A stretch of DNA of 64,000 bases from Oceanospirillum linum. GTDB taxonomy: Bacteria > Pseudomonadota > Gammaproteobacteria > Pseudomonadales > Halomonadaceae. Position 1 is the stretch's first letter; every line of letters begins with the position of its first letter. The DNA is taken from assembly GCF_900182785.1 (NCBI RefSeq), contig NZ_FXTS01000001.1, positions 1 to 64,000 of the forward strand, read 5' to 3'. This document shows, in pieces, positions 26,347 to 35,051 of the stretch. Below the pieces are notes generated by a model. It saw nothing but the letters and a program-made list of their open reading frames with translations. It made no database searches and was not told the origin of the DNA. The translations under genes and the position numbers were made by a program.

Positions 26347-27996
26347 ATGCAGCGAATAAAAACCTTTTATCATCACAACCCTCTGGGTGTGCGCCTGCTG
26401 GCAGCCATTCTGATTTACAGCTCTTTAATCACTCTTTTTGCCACAGGTTTTCAGCTCTGGAGTGACTACCGCTACGAACGCTCCGATATTGATAAGCGCC
26501 TGTATCAGATAGAAACCAGCTCCATCCGTAGCCTCTCTAACAGCCTGTGGGAGATTAATCCTGCTCAGGTTCAAATTCAGCTGGACGGTCTGCTACAGCT
26601 ACCGGATGTCCGTTACCTGGAGATTACGACGCCCTATGGCGAAGCTTTTTTCGCCGGAAGTAAGCCGGAAAGCGGTCAGCTACTACAGCATAATTACACG
26701 CTGACCCATCAGGATCACAATGATAAAAGCCATACCGTTGGAAAGCTGACCCTGATTGTCAGCCTTGAAGATATCTATCAGCGCCTTGCCGATAAGGTGC
26801 TGCTTATTTTAGCGACACAAGGCGTTAAAACCTTCCTGGTTTCTGTATTTATTCTGACCCTGTTCCACCACCTGATCACCCGACACCTCAGCACCATGGC
26901 GCTATTTGCACGGCGTTTAAAGCTCGATCACCTGGATCAGACTCTGGAACTGAAGCGCGGGCCACACAACGATGAACTGAACGATGTTGTCTCCGCTTTC
27001 AACAGTATGCGTCGCACCATGCTGGATGATATAAAAAAGCGCCAACAGGCTGAGCGCGCACTGGAAAGTGCCAACGAAGCACTGGCCGATCTGAACAAAC
27101 AACTGGAACAGCGGGTTGCAAAACGCACTGAACAACTTGAAGACCGAAACCGGGAACTGCAGCAAACCCTGAACCAGCTACAAAACACACAAAAGCAGCT
27201 GGTAGAGTCAGAAAAGATGGCCGCACTGGGTGAACTGGTTGCCGGTGTCGCCCATGAAATCAACACCCCCATCGGCATCGGCTTCACAGCAGCAACGTTT
27301 CTGGCGGATGAAGCGAAACGAATTGAAGCACGATCTGACGCTGAAAAGAGTGATCCTGACTCAAAAAAACTTCTTGCGTTAACACTGGAAAGCAGCGATC
27401 TGATCTGCAGAAATCTGGAGCGGGCTGCCCAGCTTATCCGTGCCTTTAAGCAAGTATCAGTGGATCAGTCCAGTGAGCAAAGACGCCGCTTTGACCTGAT
27501 CAGCTATCTGCATGAGATACTAGTGTCCCTTCAGCCAAGGCTTAAAAATTGCCGACCGAAAATCCAGATTACAGGGCCGAATCAACTGATCATCGACAGC
27601 TACCCCGGCAGCTATTATCAGATTTTTAATAACCTGATAATAAACTCCGTGATCCACGGCTTTGAGCAGCAACCCGGAGGGGAAATAAATATTAGTATTA
27701 TCCTGCTCACAGAAACGAAGCAAAGGGTTGAAGCGGTGCAGCAAGCTGATTTCATACAGATCGACTATACCGACAATGGCGTCGGTGTGCAGGAAGGTTG
27801 GCACCAGAAGTTATTTGAACCTTTTGTCACCAGCAAACGTCACCAGGACTGTAGCGGTCTAGGCATGCACATCAGCTACAATATTGTTCATCAATTGCTG
27901 CGGGGACAGATTAAGAGCCTGCCGGTTCAACGTGATAACCCCGGTGCCCACTTCAGGCTCACCCTGCCGGTTAAGCTGCAACCGGATAAGAGCTGA
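26347..27996 (+). CDS. Membrane sensor histidine kinase
   Basis: 549 residues. TM1 (about 12-37) and TM2 (about 152-178) bracket a periplasmic sensor region of about 115 residues (SSIRSLSNSLWEINPAQVQIQLDGLLQLPDVRYLEI) typical of this kinase subgroup. HAMP and a coiled coil (about 235-285) precede the dimerisation domain with His303 in AGVAHEINTPIG. The ATPase has N box NNLIINSVIHGF, G1 DNGVGV and G2 GLGMHISYNIV, so it should be active. No response regulator is adjacent; the nearest is at 20248. It is divergent from a TAXI operon and convergent, 5 bp apart, with an orphan TAXI binding protein. Confidence 0.9.
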   Translation: MQRIKTFYHHNPLGVRLLAAILIYSSLITLFATGFQLWSDYRYERSDIDKRLYQIETSSIRSLSNSLWEINPAQVQIQLDGLLQLPDVRYLEITTPYGEAFFAGSKPESGQLLQHNYTLTHQDHNDKSHTVGKLTLIVSLEDIYQRLADKVLLILATQGVKTFLVSVFILTLFHHLITRHLSTMALFARRLKLDHLDQTLELKRGPHNDELNDVVSAFNSMRRTMLDDIKKRQQAERALESANEALADLNKQLEQRVAKRTEQLEDRNRELQQTLNQLQNTQKQLVESEKMAALGELVAGVAHEINTPIGIGFTAATFLADEAKRIEARSDAEKSDPDSKKLLALTLESSDLICRNLERAAQLIRAFKQVSVDQSSEQRRRFDLISYLHEILVSLQPRLKNCRPKIQITGPNQLIIDSYPGSYYQIFNNLIINSVIHGFEQQPGGEINISIILLTETKQRVEAVQQADFIQIDYTDNGVGVQEGWHQKLFEPFVTSKRHQDCSGLGMHISYNIVHQLLRGQIKSLPVQRDNPGAHFRLTLPVKLQPDKS

Positions 27997-28000
27997 ACCT

Positions 28001-29005
28001 TCAGTTCAGCCAACCTTTCTCGCGGAAATAGCGCTCAGCGCCGGGGTGCATCGGCGCAGCCAGGGGAATCTGCACCATAGCTTCAGCATTTAATGGTTTA
28101 AAAGCAGGGTGTAGCTGCCTGAAGTGATCAAACTGCTCAAACAGGGACTGTACAATAGCGTAGGCAGCGGTATCGGAGAGGTCGCTCCGGGTAAACAGAG
28201 TCGCATTGACCCCCGCCGTCCGTACATCTGGCTGAGAAGGCGAGTAGAGGGAGCCAGGCAGGGTCAGTGCCTGATAATGAGGACTATAAGCAACCAGAGC
28301 TTCAATATCTCTTTTTTCAAGACCAATTAAAAGACTGTCACAGTCACGTATCGCCTCTTTAATGGCTCCGTTAGGATGCCCCACGACATATAACGTCGCA
28401 TCAATCCGGTTATCACACAGTGCTTTAGCCTGCTCCACGGGGGCCAGCTCTTCAAGCACAGAAAAGTCTTCACGTTGCCATCCTCTGGCTTGCAGAAGAA
28501 TATCCAGAGTAACCCGTTGACTGCTGCCCTTTTTGCCCAGGTTAAAACGCTTACCTTTCAGGTCTGCAAAGCGTTTAATACCGGAGTCTCGGCGAACCAG
28601 AATGGAAATATGCTCAGGATAAAGCCCCACCAGAGTTCTCAGATCCGATCCGGCTGAACCAAAATCCCCACTGGTGCGATAACTGTTTTCAAGCTGCCCT
28701 GCTTCAGAGACGCCCAGATCGAGGTGACCTGCAATGACCTGCTGAAGATTCTCCACCGATCCCAGGGTGCTGCGTAGCGCACAACGAATACCATGTTGCT
28801 GCCGGCTCAGATTCACCAATCGACAGATCGCACCACCGGCAGGGTAATACAGCCCGGTCACGCCACCAGTACCCAGCGTCAGAACCCGGTTATCCGCATA
28901 GCCCAGAGAAGCAAAAAGAAAAGCCAGCCCGCCCACCAGTCCACCCAGGAGCCCCCCTCCTTTTCCCGCCAGTGCAGATCTCATCAAATATGCCGCCTTT
29001 TTCAT
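28001..29005 (-). CDS. Second TAXI-family solute-binding protein, without its own permease
   Basis: 334 residues. A long N-terminal hydrophobic stretch (LLGGLVGGLAFLFASLGYA) acts as signal peptide or anchor. The mature part starts RVLTLGTGGVTGLYYPAGGAICRLVN and ends AAPMHPGAERYFREKGW, clearly homologous to the protein at 24920-25921. It ends 5 bp from the oppositely transcribed histidine kinase. No permease is attached, so it either serves the permease at 22099-24754 with different specificity or presents ligand to the kinase. The start could be the ATG at 29005 or the one at 28984, which has AAGGCGG upstream. Confidence 0.88.
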   Translation of the reverse strand: MKKAAYLMRSALAGKGGGLLGGLVGGLAFLFASLGYADNRVLTLGTGGVTGLYYPAGGAICRLVNLSRQQHGIRCALRSTLGSVENLQQVIAGHLDLGVSEAGQLENSYRTSGDFGSAGSDLRTLVGLYPEHISILVRRDSGIKRFADLKGKRFNLGKKGSSQRVTLDILLQARGWQREDFSVLEELAPVEQAKALCDNRIDATLYVVGHPNGAIKEAIRDCDSLLIGLEKRDIEALVAYSPHYQALTLPGSLYSPSQPDVRTAGVNATLFTRSDLSDTAAYAIVQSLFEQFDHFRQLHPAFKPLNAEAMVQIPLAAPMHPGAERYFREKGWLN

Positions 29006-29202
29006 CAGGATAATATCAATGTTCCAGGTGAATACGCCGGAATTATAACCGCTTAACCAAAGCTTTCACTGCAGTATATCAGCCTCTTCATACGGGGACA
29101 GTGTCTGTTCAATGAAGGGCTTATGCGTGTGGTCGGAAGATATCAGCTTAAATGGCTTCCCGGCTCTAATACGAACAAGAAAAATTCGCATCAACCCTTG
29201 CA

Positions 29203-29218
29203 AATGATAAACACTATC
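29203..29218 (+). promoter_or_regulatory. Fur box upstream of bfd
   Basis: AATGATAAACACTATC matches 14 of the 16 central bases of the Fur consensus AATGATAATCATTATC. It lies 42 bp upstream of bfd, where iron-loaded Fur would repress it, fitting the known iron-starvation induction of bfd. Confidence 0.65.
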
Positions 29219-29259
29219 ACTAATATTCTTCGTATAGACGTAAGACTGGGGTATAGATC

Positions 29260-29493
29260 ATGTATGTATGCGTTTGCGCCGGAGTGACCGATGTGCAGAT
29301 TCGTGAAGCCATCGCTGCCGGAGATCATTCATTAAAGGCACTGCGTGATAGCTTAGGCATCGCTCATAACTGCGGTATGTGTGTTAAAGACACACGGCAA
29401 ATTATGGATGAAACTCTTCGCATAAATGCGGCTGCCTATCTGGCGACAGAGCTGGTTGCGACCCACGCCGCCCCTCAGCAACAAGCCGCCTAG
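29260..29493 (+). CDS. bfd: Bacterioferritin-associated ferredoxin
   Basis: 77-residue BFD-like [2Fe-2S] protein. The four cluster ligands are Cys4, Cys6, Cys38 and Cys41 (MYVCVCAGV, then AHNCGMCVKDT). Bfd docks on bacterioferritin near the haem and passes electrons that reduce and release stored iron. The two bacterioferritin genes are about 9 kb away at 38382-39334. A good Fur box lies just upstream, so expression should rise when iron is scarce. The residues after about 60 form a short Ala/Gln-rich tail. A bidirectional terminator separates it from ridA. Confidence 0.93.
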   Translation: MYVCVCAGVTDVQIREAIAAGDHSLKALRDSLGIAHNCGMCVKDTRQIMDETLRINAAAYLATELVATHAAPQQQAA

Positions 29494-29608
29494 TTGCACA
29501 TCAGGTAAGCGGTATAGCGGCTCGCCAAACAACAGCATAACGGTGCACTAAAACTAAACCGGCACTCAGTCTCAATAGGGTGTAATACGTCAATACTCCC
29601 ATAAAAAA

Positions 29609-29642
29609 ACCGGAGCAATCTGAATCTCAGATCGGCTCCGGT
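29609..29642. terminator. Bidirectional terminator between bfd and ridA
   Basis: ACCGGAGC / GCTCCGGT plus an inner ATCTGA/TCAGAT stem, preceded by a run of A on the plus strand. It serves the convergent bfd and ridA units; on the minus strand it is followed by TTTTTTT. Confidence 0.8.
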
Positions 29643-29668
29643 TATATATTCTAAAGATCAGAACGACC

Positions 29669-30040
29669 TCAAAGAGCTGCGTAGGCTACCATCTCCACCA
29701 GCATCTCATCACGAGCAAGACCAGCGACCACCAGGGCGGCACGATTCGGGTAAGGCTCTTGCATATACTCAGCATAAACTTTGTTTACTACTGGCAGATA
29801 ACTTTTATCTGTCACGTAGATCAGCACCTGGGTCAGGTTCTGCATACCAGCGCCAGCTTTTTCCAGGGTATGTTTCAGGTTATCCAGCGTCTGGCGAGCC
29901 TGAGCCTCAACCCCACCTTCAACCACCCGCCCCTTATCATCAATAGGGATCTGAGCGGTAAACAGAATGCCATTCCCAATGGTTGCCCACTCCAGAGGAG
30001 ACGATGAAGCGTAGAGGTCTGTTTGTACAGTGTGGATCAT
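29669..30040 (-). CDS. RidA-family enamine/imine deaminase
   Basis: 123-residue YjgF/YER057c/UK114 protein. The family signature appears around GNGILFTAQIPIDDKGRVVEGGVEAQARQTLDNL, and the anion-binding Arg is in PYPNRAALVVAGLA. RidA proteins hydrolyse reactive imines and enamines released by PLP enzymes and flavin amine oxidases. That fits its position 79 bp downstream of an FAD-dependent amine/amino-acid oxidoreductase on the same strand. An AGGAA ribosome-binding site is present. The C-terminus (LVEMVAYAAL) is normal length. Confidence 0.9.
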   Translation of the reverse strand: MIHTVQTDLYASSSPLEWATIGNGILFTAQIPIDDKGRVVEGGVEAQARQTLDNLKHTLEKAGAGMQNLTQVLIYVTDKSYLPVVNKVYAEYMQEPYPNRAALVVAGLARDEMLVEMVAYAAL

Positions 30041-30118
30041 GATTAATTTCCTGTGTAAATATTAAATAAGTCAAGACTTAAATTATCAGTTTCTCTGTGT
30101 GGAGCCGGCCAGTATGTG

Positions 30119-31398
30119 TCAAATCTCAGCTCCGGCCAGATTCCTTTCCACGGAGCTGACTGCCAGAAAACCCAGCTTTCGGAAGGGTTCAGGCGGCATC
30201 CACCCTGCTTTACCAAATAAGGCAGAGATGTCGGCAACAGGCCGCCCACAGATCAGATCTGCCAGCGCCTGCCCCAAAAACCATCCCTTCACAATGCCAA
30301 CACCGTTACAACCAACAGAGGCAAACAACCCCGGCTGCAATTCACCCCAAACCGGCGCTCCATTACTGGTCAGAGATGTTGCGCCACCCCACCAGTGCTC
30401 TAGGGTCTGGGCTCCGGATAAACTGGGGTAACGCTTGCTGAGACTAGCCTGCAGCACCTCCGCAACCTCATTTCCTCCCTCCTGCTCGTAGCTATACATA
30501 CCCCGGACCAAAAGACGGCCATCCTCAGTAGTACGGAAGGTTGATCCCAAGCGATGAGCTGGCAACAGCCCCCACGGTCCAGAACCCATCACCTGCCGGC
30601 GTTCCTGATCCGCCAGTGGAGAGGTCACTCCGGCATAGGTATAAATCGTGACACTACGGGACGCCGCCAGTCCAAGCCCCTTAATAAAAGCGTTATTGGC
30701 CAGCACCACTTTGGCCGCCGAAACAGAACCCTCCGCCGTCTGCAGCTGCCATCCAGAAGCACAGCGCTCAAGAGCGGTCACAGGGCTGTGTTCAAACAGC
30801 GCGATATTATCCGGCAGCTGCTTTACCAGCGCCCGGACCAACTGTCGCGGATTAACCAGTGTATTACCGGACAGCTGCAAGCCCGCCCGGTAGTAACCGC
30901 TGCCAGTCACCTGTTCCAGGCGGGCCGCATCCAACCACTGCTCCGGCTGCCCGTTGCGTTGCAGAAAGCGCTGCATCATCCGCAGCGCCTTTTCGCCACG
31001 GGTACTGGCCGCTGCTTTGAAAATACAGGCCCGGGGCTCATCGCTGGCAAAACCGGCTTCTGCCGCCAGCAGCTCCAGCTGACACTGCGCCTTACGGTAG
31101 TATGCAGCCAACAGGCCGACCGCCTGATCACTGACCGCCTTCAGCGGTGTCTGCAAAACAAATCCAGAGTTCCGGCCGGGAGAGCCCCCCCAACCTGGTC
31201 GGCCTCCAACAACAGGATGCTGTCCTGCGGGCGCAGCTGTGCCAGCTGACGGGCAGCACTAATACCGGTATAACCGGCACCCACCACCACCACATCACAC
31301 TGGTGATGACCGGTTAACCGCGGCCGGGAAGCCGGACTTTCTGCCGGCTCACCCCAGCCGCACAGCCGCTGATAATGCGGAAAAGAAACGTATGTCAT
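30119..31398 (-). pseudogene. FAD-dependent amine/amino-acid oxidoreductase (DAO family), frameshifted in a G tract
   Basis: The first frame (31398 to 31141) gives the Rossmann FAD motif VVVVGAGYTGISAARQLAQL and the acidic end of beta-2 (LLLEADQVGG), then runs out of frame. The second frame (to 30119) resumes at Ser-Pro-Gly-Arg-Asn-Ser-Gly-Phe-Val-Leu-Gln-Thr. The family motif GGGASGRNGGF spans the junction. The coding strand has seven G residues (31185-31191) where eight are needed, so a one-base loss explains the break. Everything downstream is intact, including the C-terminal FAD loop VGCNGVGIVKGWFLGQALADLI. It could be a true mutation, slippage-prone on/off switching, or a homopolymer sequencing error. 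A homologue of the PuuB/OrdL type would be expected, with ridA next in the operon. Confidence 0.83.
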
Positions 31399-31430
31399 GC
31401 AAGCATCCTCACACAGGGTACCCGGAACCT

Positions 31431-32252
31431 TTATTCCTCCGGATCACCATAAAGCCTTTGCTGGATCCGCGCAGTCTGATGCCACAACCCGTCACACAAG
31501 GCTCGGTAATGACTGTCGTTCATCTTGCTGCGCCTGAGACTGCAACTGATAGCTGCCACCGACTGACCGGAAGGGTCAAGCACCGGACTGGCAACCCCCG
31601 TAAACTCCGGAGGTGCGCGACCCTCCACACCTCCGGTAATACCCAGACGACGGCACATCGCCACCGCCTGTTCAATTTCCGGCCAACTGATACCCTGATT
31701 GCGTTGCAGAGCAGTCAGATTGCGGCTCAGAATCTGCTCATACTCACCCGGGGGCAGATGACTGAGAATCGCCAACGAAGCCTGCCCGACCCCGTGGCGT
31801 ATGCGACTGCCGATACCGGTGGCATAACTGCGGCAAGGATCACTGCCATCCTGAATATCCAGACAGAGCACCTGATAACCATCGGGGACAAACAGAAAAA
31901 AACTGTCATCAAAACACTCAACCAGCTCACGCAATGCTTCTCTGGCCGCTCGTTTGATGTAATGCCCCTGAGCTGCGGCATTCCCCCAGACAATCAGCTG
32001 ATGCCCCAGCAGAAATGGCCCCCGGTTACGTACCTGACGTAACAGCCCCAGAGTTCTCAGCGCCTGAGTCATGCGGTAAACCGCAGCAATAGAAAAACCA
32101 CTACTGGCTTCTAGTTCAGCTGCCGTCATGCCGTTTTCACCGGCAGAGGCCACCAGTTCAACCAGCAGCATGCTGCGGTCCAGAGTCTGAATACCGCTGC
32201 TGGGCAGCTCCCCACCACAACGCACCGGGCGGGCGTAATCAGCAGCAGTCAT
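31431..32252 (-). CDS. IclR-family transcriptional regulator
   Basis: 273 residues from the ATG at 32252, chosen for the GGAGGAG ribosome-binding site; the in-frame start at 32276 lacks one. The N-terminal winged helix (about 20-85) contains LVASAGENGMTAAELEASSGFSIAAVYRMTQAL, and the C-terminal effector domain GIGSRIRHGVGQASLAILSHLPPGEY. It is divergent from hutG and upstream of the FAD oxidoreductase and ridA on the same strand, so it probably controls both directions through the palindrome at 32364-32381. The effector is unknown but should be a metabolite of the pathway encoded here. Confidence 0.9.
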   Translation of the reverse strand: MTAADYARPVRCGGELPSSGIQTLDRSMLLVELVASAGENGMTAAELEASSGFSIAAVYRMTQALRTLGLLRQVRNRGPFLLGHQLIVWGNAAAQGHYIKRAAREALRELVECFDDSFFLFVPDGYQVLCLDIQDGSDPCRSYATGIGSRIRHGVGQASLAILSHLPPGEYEQILSRNLTALQRNQGISWPEIEQAVAMCRRLGITGGVEGRAPPEFTGVASPVLDPSGQSVAAISCSLRRSKMNDSHYRALCDGLWHQTARIQQRLYGDPEE

Positions 32253-32363
32253 CACAACTCCTCCCAGAAAGTGCATACACTATAAAAGAAGCCCTGTGAC
32301 ACTGGCTTACCGGACAGTGATAACTTTGGCCAATATCGATCAATATATTCATATTTAAAAATC

Positions 32364-32381
32364 TATTTCACTAGTAAAATA
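32364..32381. promoter_or_regulatory. Candidate IclR operator between iclR and hutG
   Basis: TATTTCACTAGTAAAATA is an 18-bp palindrome with a single mismatched pair. It lies in the divergent iclR/hutG promoter region, 77 bp before the hutG start. IclR-family sites are usually palindromes of 15-18 bp, so assignment to the adjacent regulator is plausible. Confidence 0.45.
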
Positions 32382-32457
32382 AAAAAGACAAAACAGGGTT
32401 TTTTTAGCGCAATTTTTATGTTTATATGACATCAAGTTTAAATTTTCGAGTTAAATT

Positions 32458-33432
32458 ATGAAAAAACAGCCATCACTTAACGACTGGCAAGGACGGAACG
32501 ATCAGGATGACCCCGCTCACGCACAACGCTGGCACAACCGGGTTGTGACCGATACCGGCTCTGAAGACGCCATGGGTATTCTGGGTTTCAGCTGTGATAT
32601 CGGCGTACGCCGCAACCATGGCCGTCCCGGTGCTGCTGAAGGTCCGGCAGCATTGCGTAAACAACTGGCTAACCTGCCCTGGCATGCCGGGGACGGTGCT
32701 GCGGATCAGGGCCAGTGCACCCGACTGCTGGATCTGGGTGACGTGGTGGCTGAAGGTGATGATCTGGAAAGCGCTCAGGCAGAGCTGGCGGACAGTATCT
32801 GTCAGGGGCTGAAACAGGTGAAACGCCTGCTTGTGATCGGTGGCGGCCATGAAACTGCTTACGGCAGCTTTTGCGGACTGTATAAAGCACTGGGTGCAAA
32901 GGCCAAAATCGGCATTATCAATCTGGATGCCCATTTTGACCTGCGTAAACCGGAAAGTGCAGGCCCGTCATCCGGCACCCCCTTTTATCAGATCCGGGAA
33001 CTGACTGGCTCGGATAACTTCCACTACTGCTGCCTAGGCGTGGCACAGGAGTCCAATACCGACACTCTGTTCAACCGGGCTCAACAGTGGGGCGTGCAGT
33101 TTCGCACCGATAAACAGATGACAACAGCTGATCTGCCGGAGATTGCTCTGCAACTGGAAGAGTTTTCCCGTCCAATGGATGCCTTATACCTGACAATAGA
33201 TATTGATGTCCTGCCTCATTATCAGGCACCGGGGGTCAGCGCCCCTGCAGCCAGAGGCGTTAACCTTGAGGTTATCGAAGCGGTGACCGAGTTGGTAATA
33301 CTGAATGCCCGGCGCTGCAAATTTGGCTTGCCACTAGCAGACCTGACCGAACTGAACCCATCCTGTGACAGTCAGGGTGTTACTGCACGAACAGCGGCTT
33401 TTATTGCCAATGCTTTGCTAAGTGACACCTGA
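32458..33432 (+). CDS. hutG: Formimidoylglutamase (arginase-family Mn hydrolase)
   Basis: 324 residues. The N-terminal signature GFSCDIGVRRNHGRPGAAEGPAALR is that of HutG. The binuclear manganese ligands of the ureohydrolase fold are visible as VIGGGHETAYG, NLDAHFDLR and TIDIDVLPHYQAPGVSAPA, and the C-terminus has the LTELNPSCDSQGVTARTAA motif. HutG converts N-formimidoyl-glutamate to glutamate and formamide in histidine degradation. No other hut gene (hutH, U, I) is in the window, so it may act on a related formimino or guanidino compound imported by the TRAP system that follows. The ribosome-binding site is weak. Confidence 0.85.
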   Translation: MKKQPSLNDWQGRNDQDDPAHAQRWHNRVVTDTGSEDAMGILGFSCDIGVRRNHGRPGAAEGPAALRKQLANLPWHAGDGAADQGQCTRLLDLGDVVAEGDDLESAQAELADSICQGLKQVKRLLVIGGGHETAYGSFCGLYKALGAKAKIGIINLDAHFDLRKPESAGPSSGTPFYQIRELTGSDNFHYCCLGVAQESNTDTLFNRAQQWGVQFRTDKQMTTADLPEIALQLEEFSRPMDALYLTIDIDVLPHYQAPGVSAPAARGVNLEVIEAVTELVILNARRCKFGLPLADLTELNPSCDSQGVTARTAAFIANALLSDT

Positions 33433-33539
33433 ACTATAGCAGGAGGCTACTGCAGGCCATCTGAACCGGCGCTGCAGCTTTATAACTCAGTACAACATAA
33501 GACCTGTAACATACTAGACTTCAAACAGAGGATATAAAA

Positions 33540-34508
33540 ATGAAAAAATCGTTGAAGAGACTACTGGTATCAGCCGCTCTCACCACCGGCCTGGCTGCAA
33601 GCGCAGCTCAGGCACAGGAACGGGTGTTTTTTGGTATCGCCACCGGAGGTACAGGAGGAACGTATTATCCTCTTGGCGGAATGTTGGCCCAAGTCATTTC
33701 CAATAACAGCCAACTGGCAGATAAAAAACTGTCGGCTACCGCTGAAACCGGTAATGCTTCAGTAGCCAATGCAGGTCTGCTGGGGCGCGGCTCTATTGAA
33801 TCAGCATTTGTTGCAGCAGATGTACTTGATGCCGCCTACAAAGGCAAAAATCAGTTCAAGAACAAACCCATTACCAACTTGCGGGCTTTGGGTGCCCTGT
33901 ACCCTGAAACTGTTCAGCTGGTAGCTCAGCCAGATATTGGTAAGTTTGAAGACCTGAAAGGTTTATCCGTAAGTTCAGGCTCTCCAGGTTCTGGTCAGTG
34001 GCAGCTGTTGGGCGGTCTGCTGTCCTCCTATGGCATGACCCGAGATGATATCAGTGAAGATTATTCATCTTTCTCTCAATCAGCGGACAAAATTAAGGAT
34101 GGTAACCTGGATGCGTCTCTGATTACTGCCGGTTCTCCGACTGCGTCCCTTGTGGAACTGTCCAACGGGCACGATATCAGCATTGTGCCTCTGAACGGCC
34201 CTGCTGTAGACAAACTGCTGAAAAAACAACCGTACTACGCCAAAACCGTACTGCCAGCAGGTACATACAAAGGCATGGATAAAGACGTGGAAACCATCGC
34301 CGTACGTGCGATCTGGGCAACCCACGCAGACCTGTCTGACGATGTGGCTTACGCGGTAACCAAAGCGCTGTATGAAAACACGGATACTCTGGCCAAGGTG
34401 CACGTCAAAGGTAAAGAGATCAGCCTGGAAACAGCGCTGGAGTCCGTATCTATCCCACTTCACCCGGGTGCAGAGCGTTACTACCGTGAAAAAGGTCTTA
34501 TCAAATAA
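33540..34508 (+). CDS. Third TAXI-family TRAP solute-binding protein
   Basis: 322 residues with a typical Sec signal peptide (cleavage near AAQAQE). The TAXI signature FFGIATGGTGGTYYPLGGMLAQVIS differs from the two proteins at 25 and 28 kb, and the C-terminus reads IPLHPGAERYYREKGLIK. It is the first gene of a complete set, overlapping the DUF1850 lipoprotein by 23 nt and followed by the fused permease. The AGAGGATA ribosome-binding site is good. A 107-bp gap from hutG suggests the transporter supplies the hutG pathway. Confidence 0.92.
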   Translation: MKKSLKRLLVSAALTTGLAASAAQAQERVFFGIATGGTGGTYYPLGGMLAQVISNNSQLADKKLSATAETGNASVANAGLLGRGSIESAFVAADVLDAAYKGKNQFKNKPITNLRALGALYPETVQLVAQPDIGKFEDLKGLSVSSGSPGSGQWQLLGGLLSSYGMTRDDISEDYSSFSQSADKIKDGNLDASLITAGSPTASLVELSNGHDISIVPLNGPAVDKLLKKQPYYAKTVLPAGTYKGMDKDVETIAVRAIWATHADLSDDVAYAVTKALYENTDTLAKVHVKGKEISLETALESVSIPLHPGAERYYREKGLIK

Positions 34509-35034
34509 GACAGGTATCGTTCTGCTGGCAGCCGCTGTACTGCAGCTGGCTGCCTGTTCAGCCCTGGGTTCTGCAACCGGAACCCCGGCTGAACTGCCGG
34601 AGCCATCCCTGCATATCAGAGATGCCCGCAACGGACAGCATTTTGCCTGCGTCCCGGTGACCGAAAGAAGGTTTGAACTGAGTTTTATCCATTCGGTTTC
34701 CCTGACACCGGTACGGGATCTTTATCAGATCGAAAACTCCACTGCAGACGCCGGATCTGAAAACAGAGCTCGGGCATTGGTTATCCTGCAGACCGCCGAG
34801 CACTTTATCGCTCATGGTCAGGGGCTGCCTTCCATGGCAGGCGAACCGGATGCCACTGCATTTGAACATAAAAACGGCGAATTTATTCTGCAGCTGCAGC
34901 GTCCGATTCCTGATCTGATCGTGCGCACGGATCACAGATTCAAAAACCGGCTTCATACCGGATACACAACGGTTAATCTGAACCAGTGGCCCAATACCGG
35001 CCTGCGTATTGAACCGGTTCACCACTGTGAATAA
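34486..35034 (+). CDS. DUF1850 lipoprotein of the TAXI-TRAP set
   Basis: 182 residues from GTG 34486, which lies inside the end of the binding-protein gene and yields a lipoprotein signal (KKVLSNKTGIVLLAAAVL, lipobox LAAC). No other start in this frame gives a sensible N-terminus. The mature part is a DUF1850 domain: FELSFIHSVSLTPVRDLYQIEN and a C-terminal strand-rich region. DUF1850 genes are regularly found between TAXI binding proteins and fused permeases; the role is unknown but is presumably periplasmic assistance to transport. The 17-bp gap to the permease shows co-transcription. Confidence 0.82.
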   Translation: MKKVLSNKTGIVLLAAAVLQLAACSALGSATGTPAELPEPSLHIRDARNGQHFACVPVTERRFELSFIHSVSLTPVRDLYQIENSTADAGSENRARALVILQTAEHFIAHGQGLPSMAGEPDATAFEHKNGEFILQLQRPIPDLIVRTDHRFKNRLHTGYTTVNLNQWPNTGLRIEPVHHCE

Positions 35035-35051
35035 GAACTGAGAAAAACACC

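Noticed and set aside
30554..31249. 231-codon open frame antisense to the FAD oxidoreductase
   Set aside because: The sense strand encodes conserved FAD-protein motifs; the antisense product is basic and without any motif.
34372..34485. Upstream extension of the DUF1850 frame
   Set aside because: It lies inside the TAXI binding-protein gene; only the GTG at 34486 gives a lipoprotein signal peptide.
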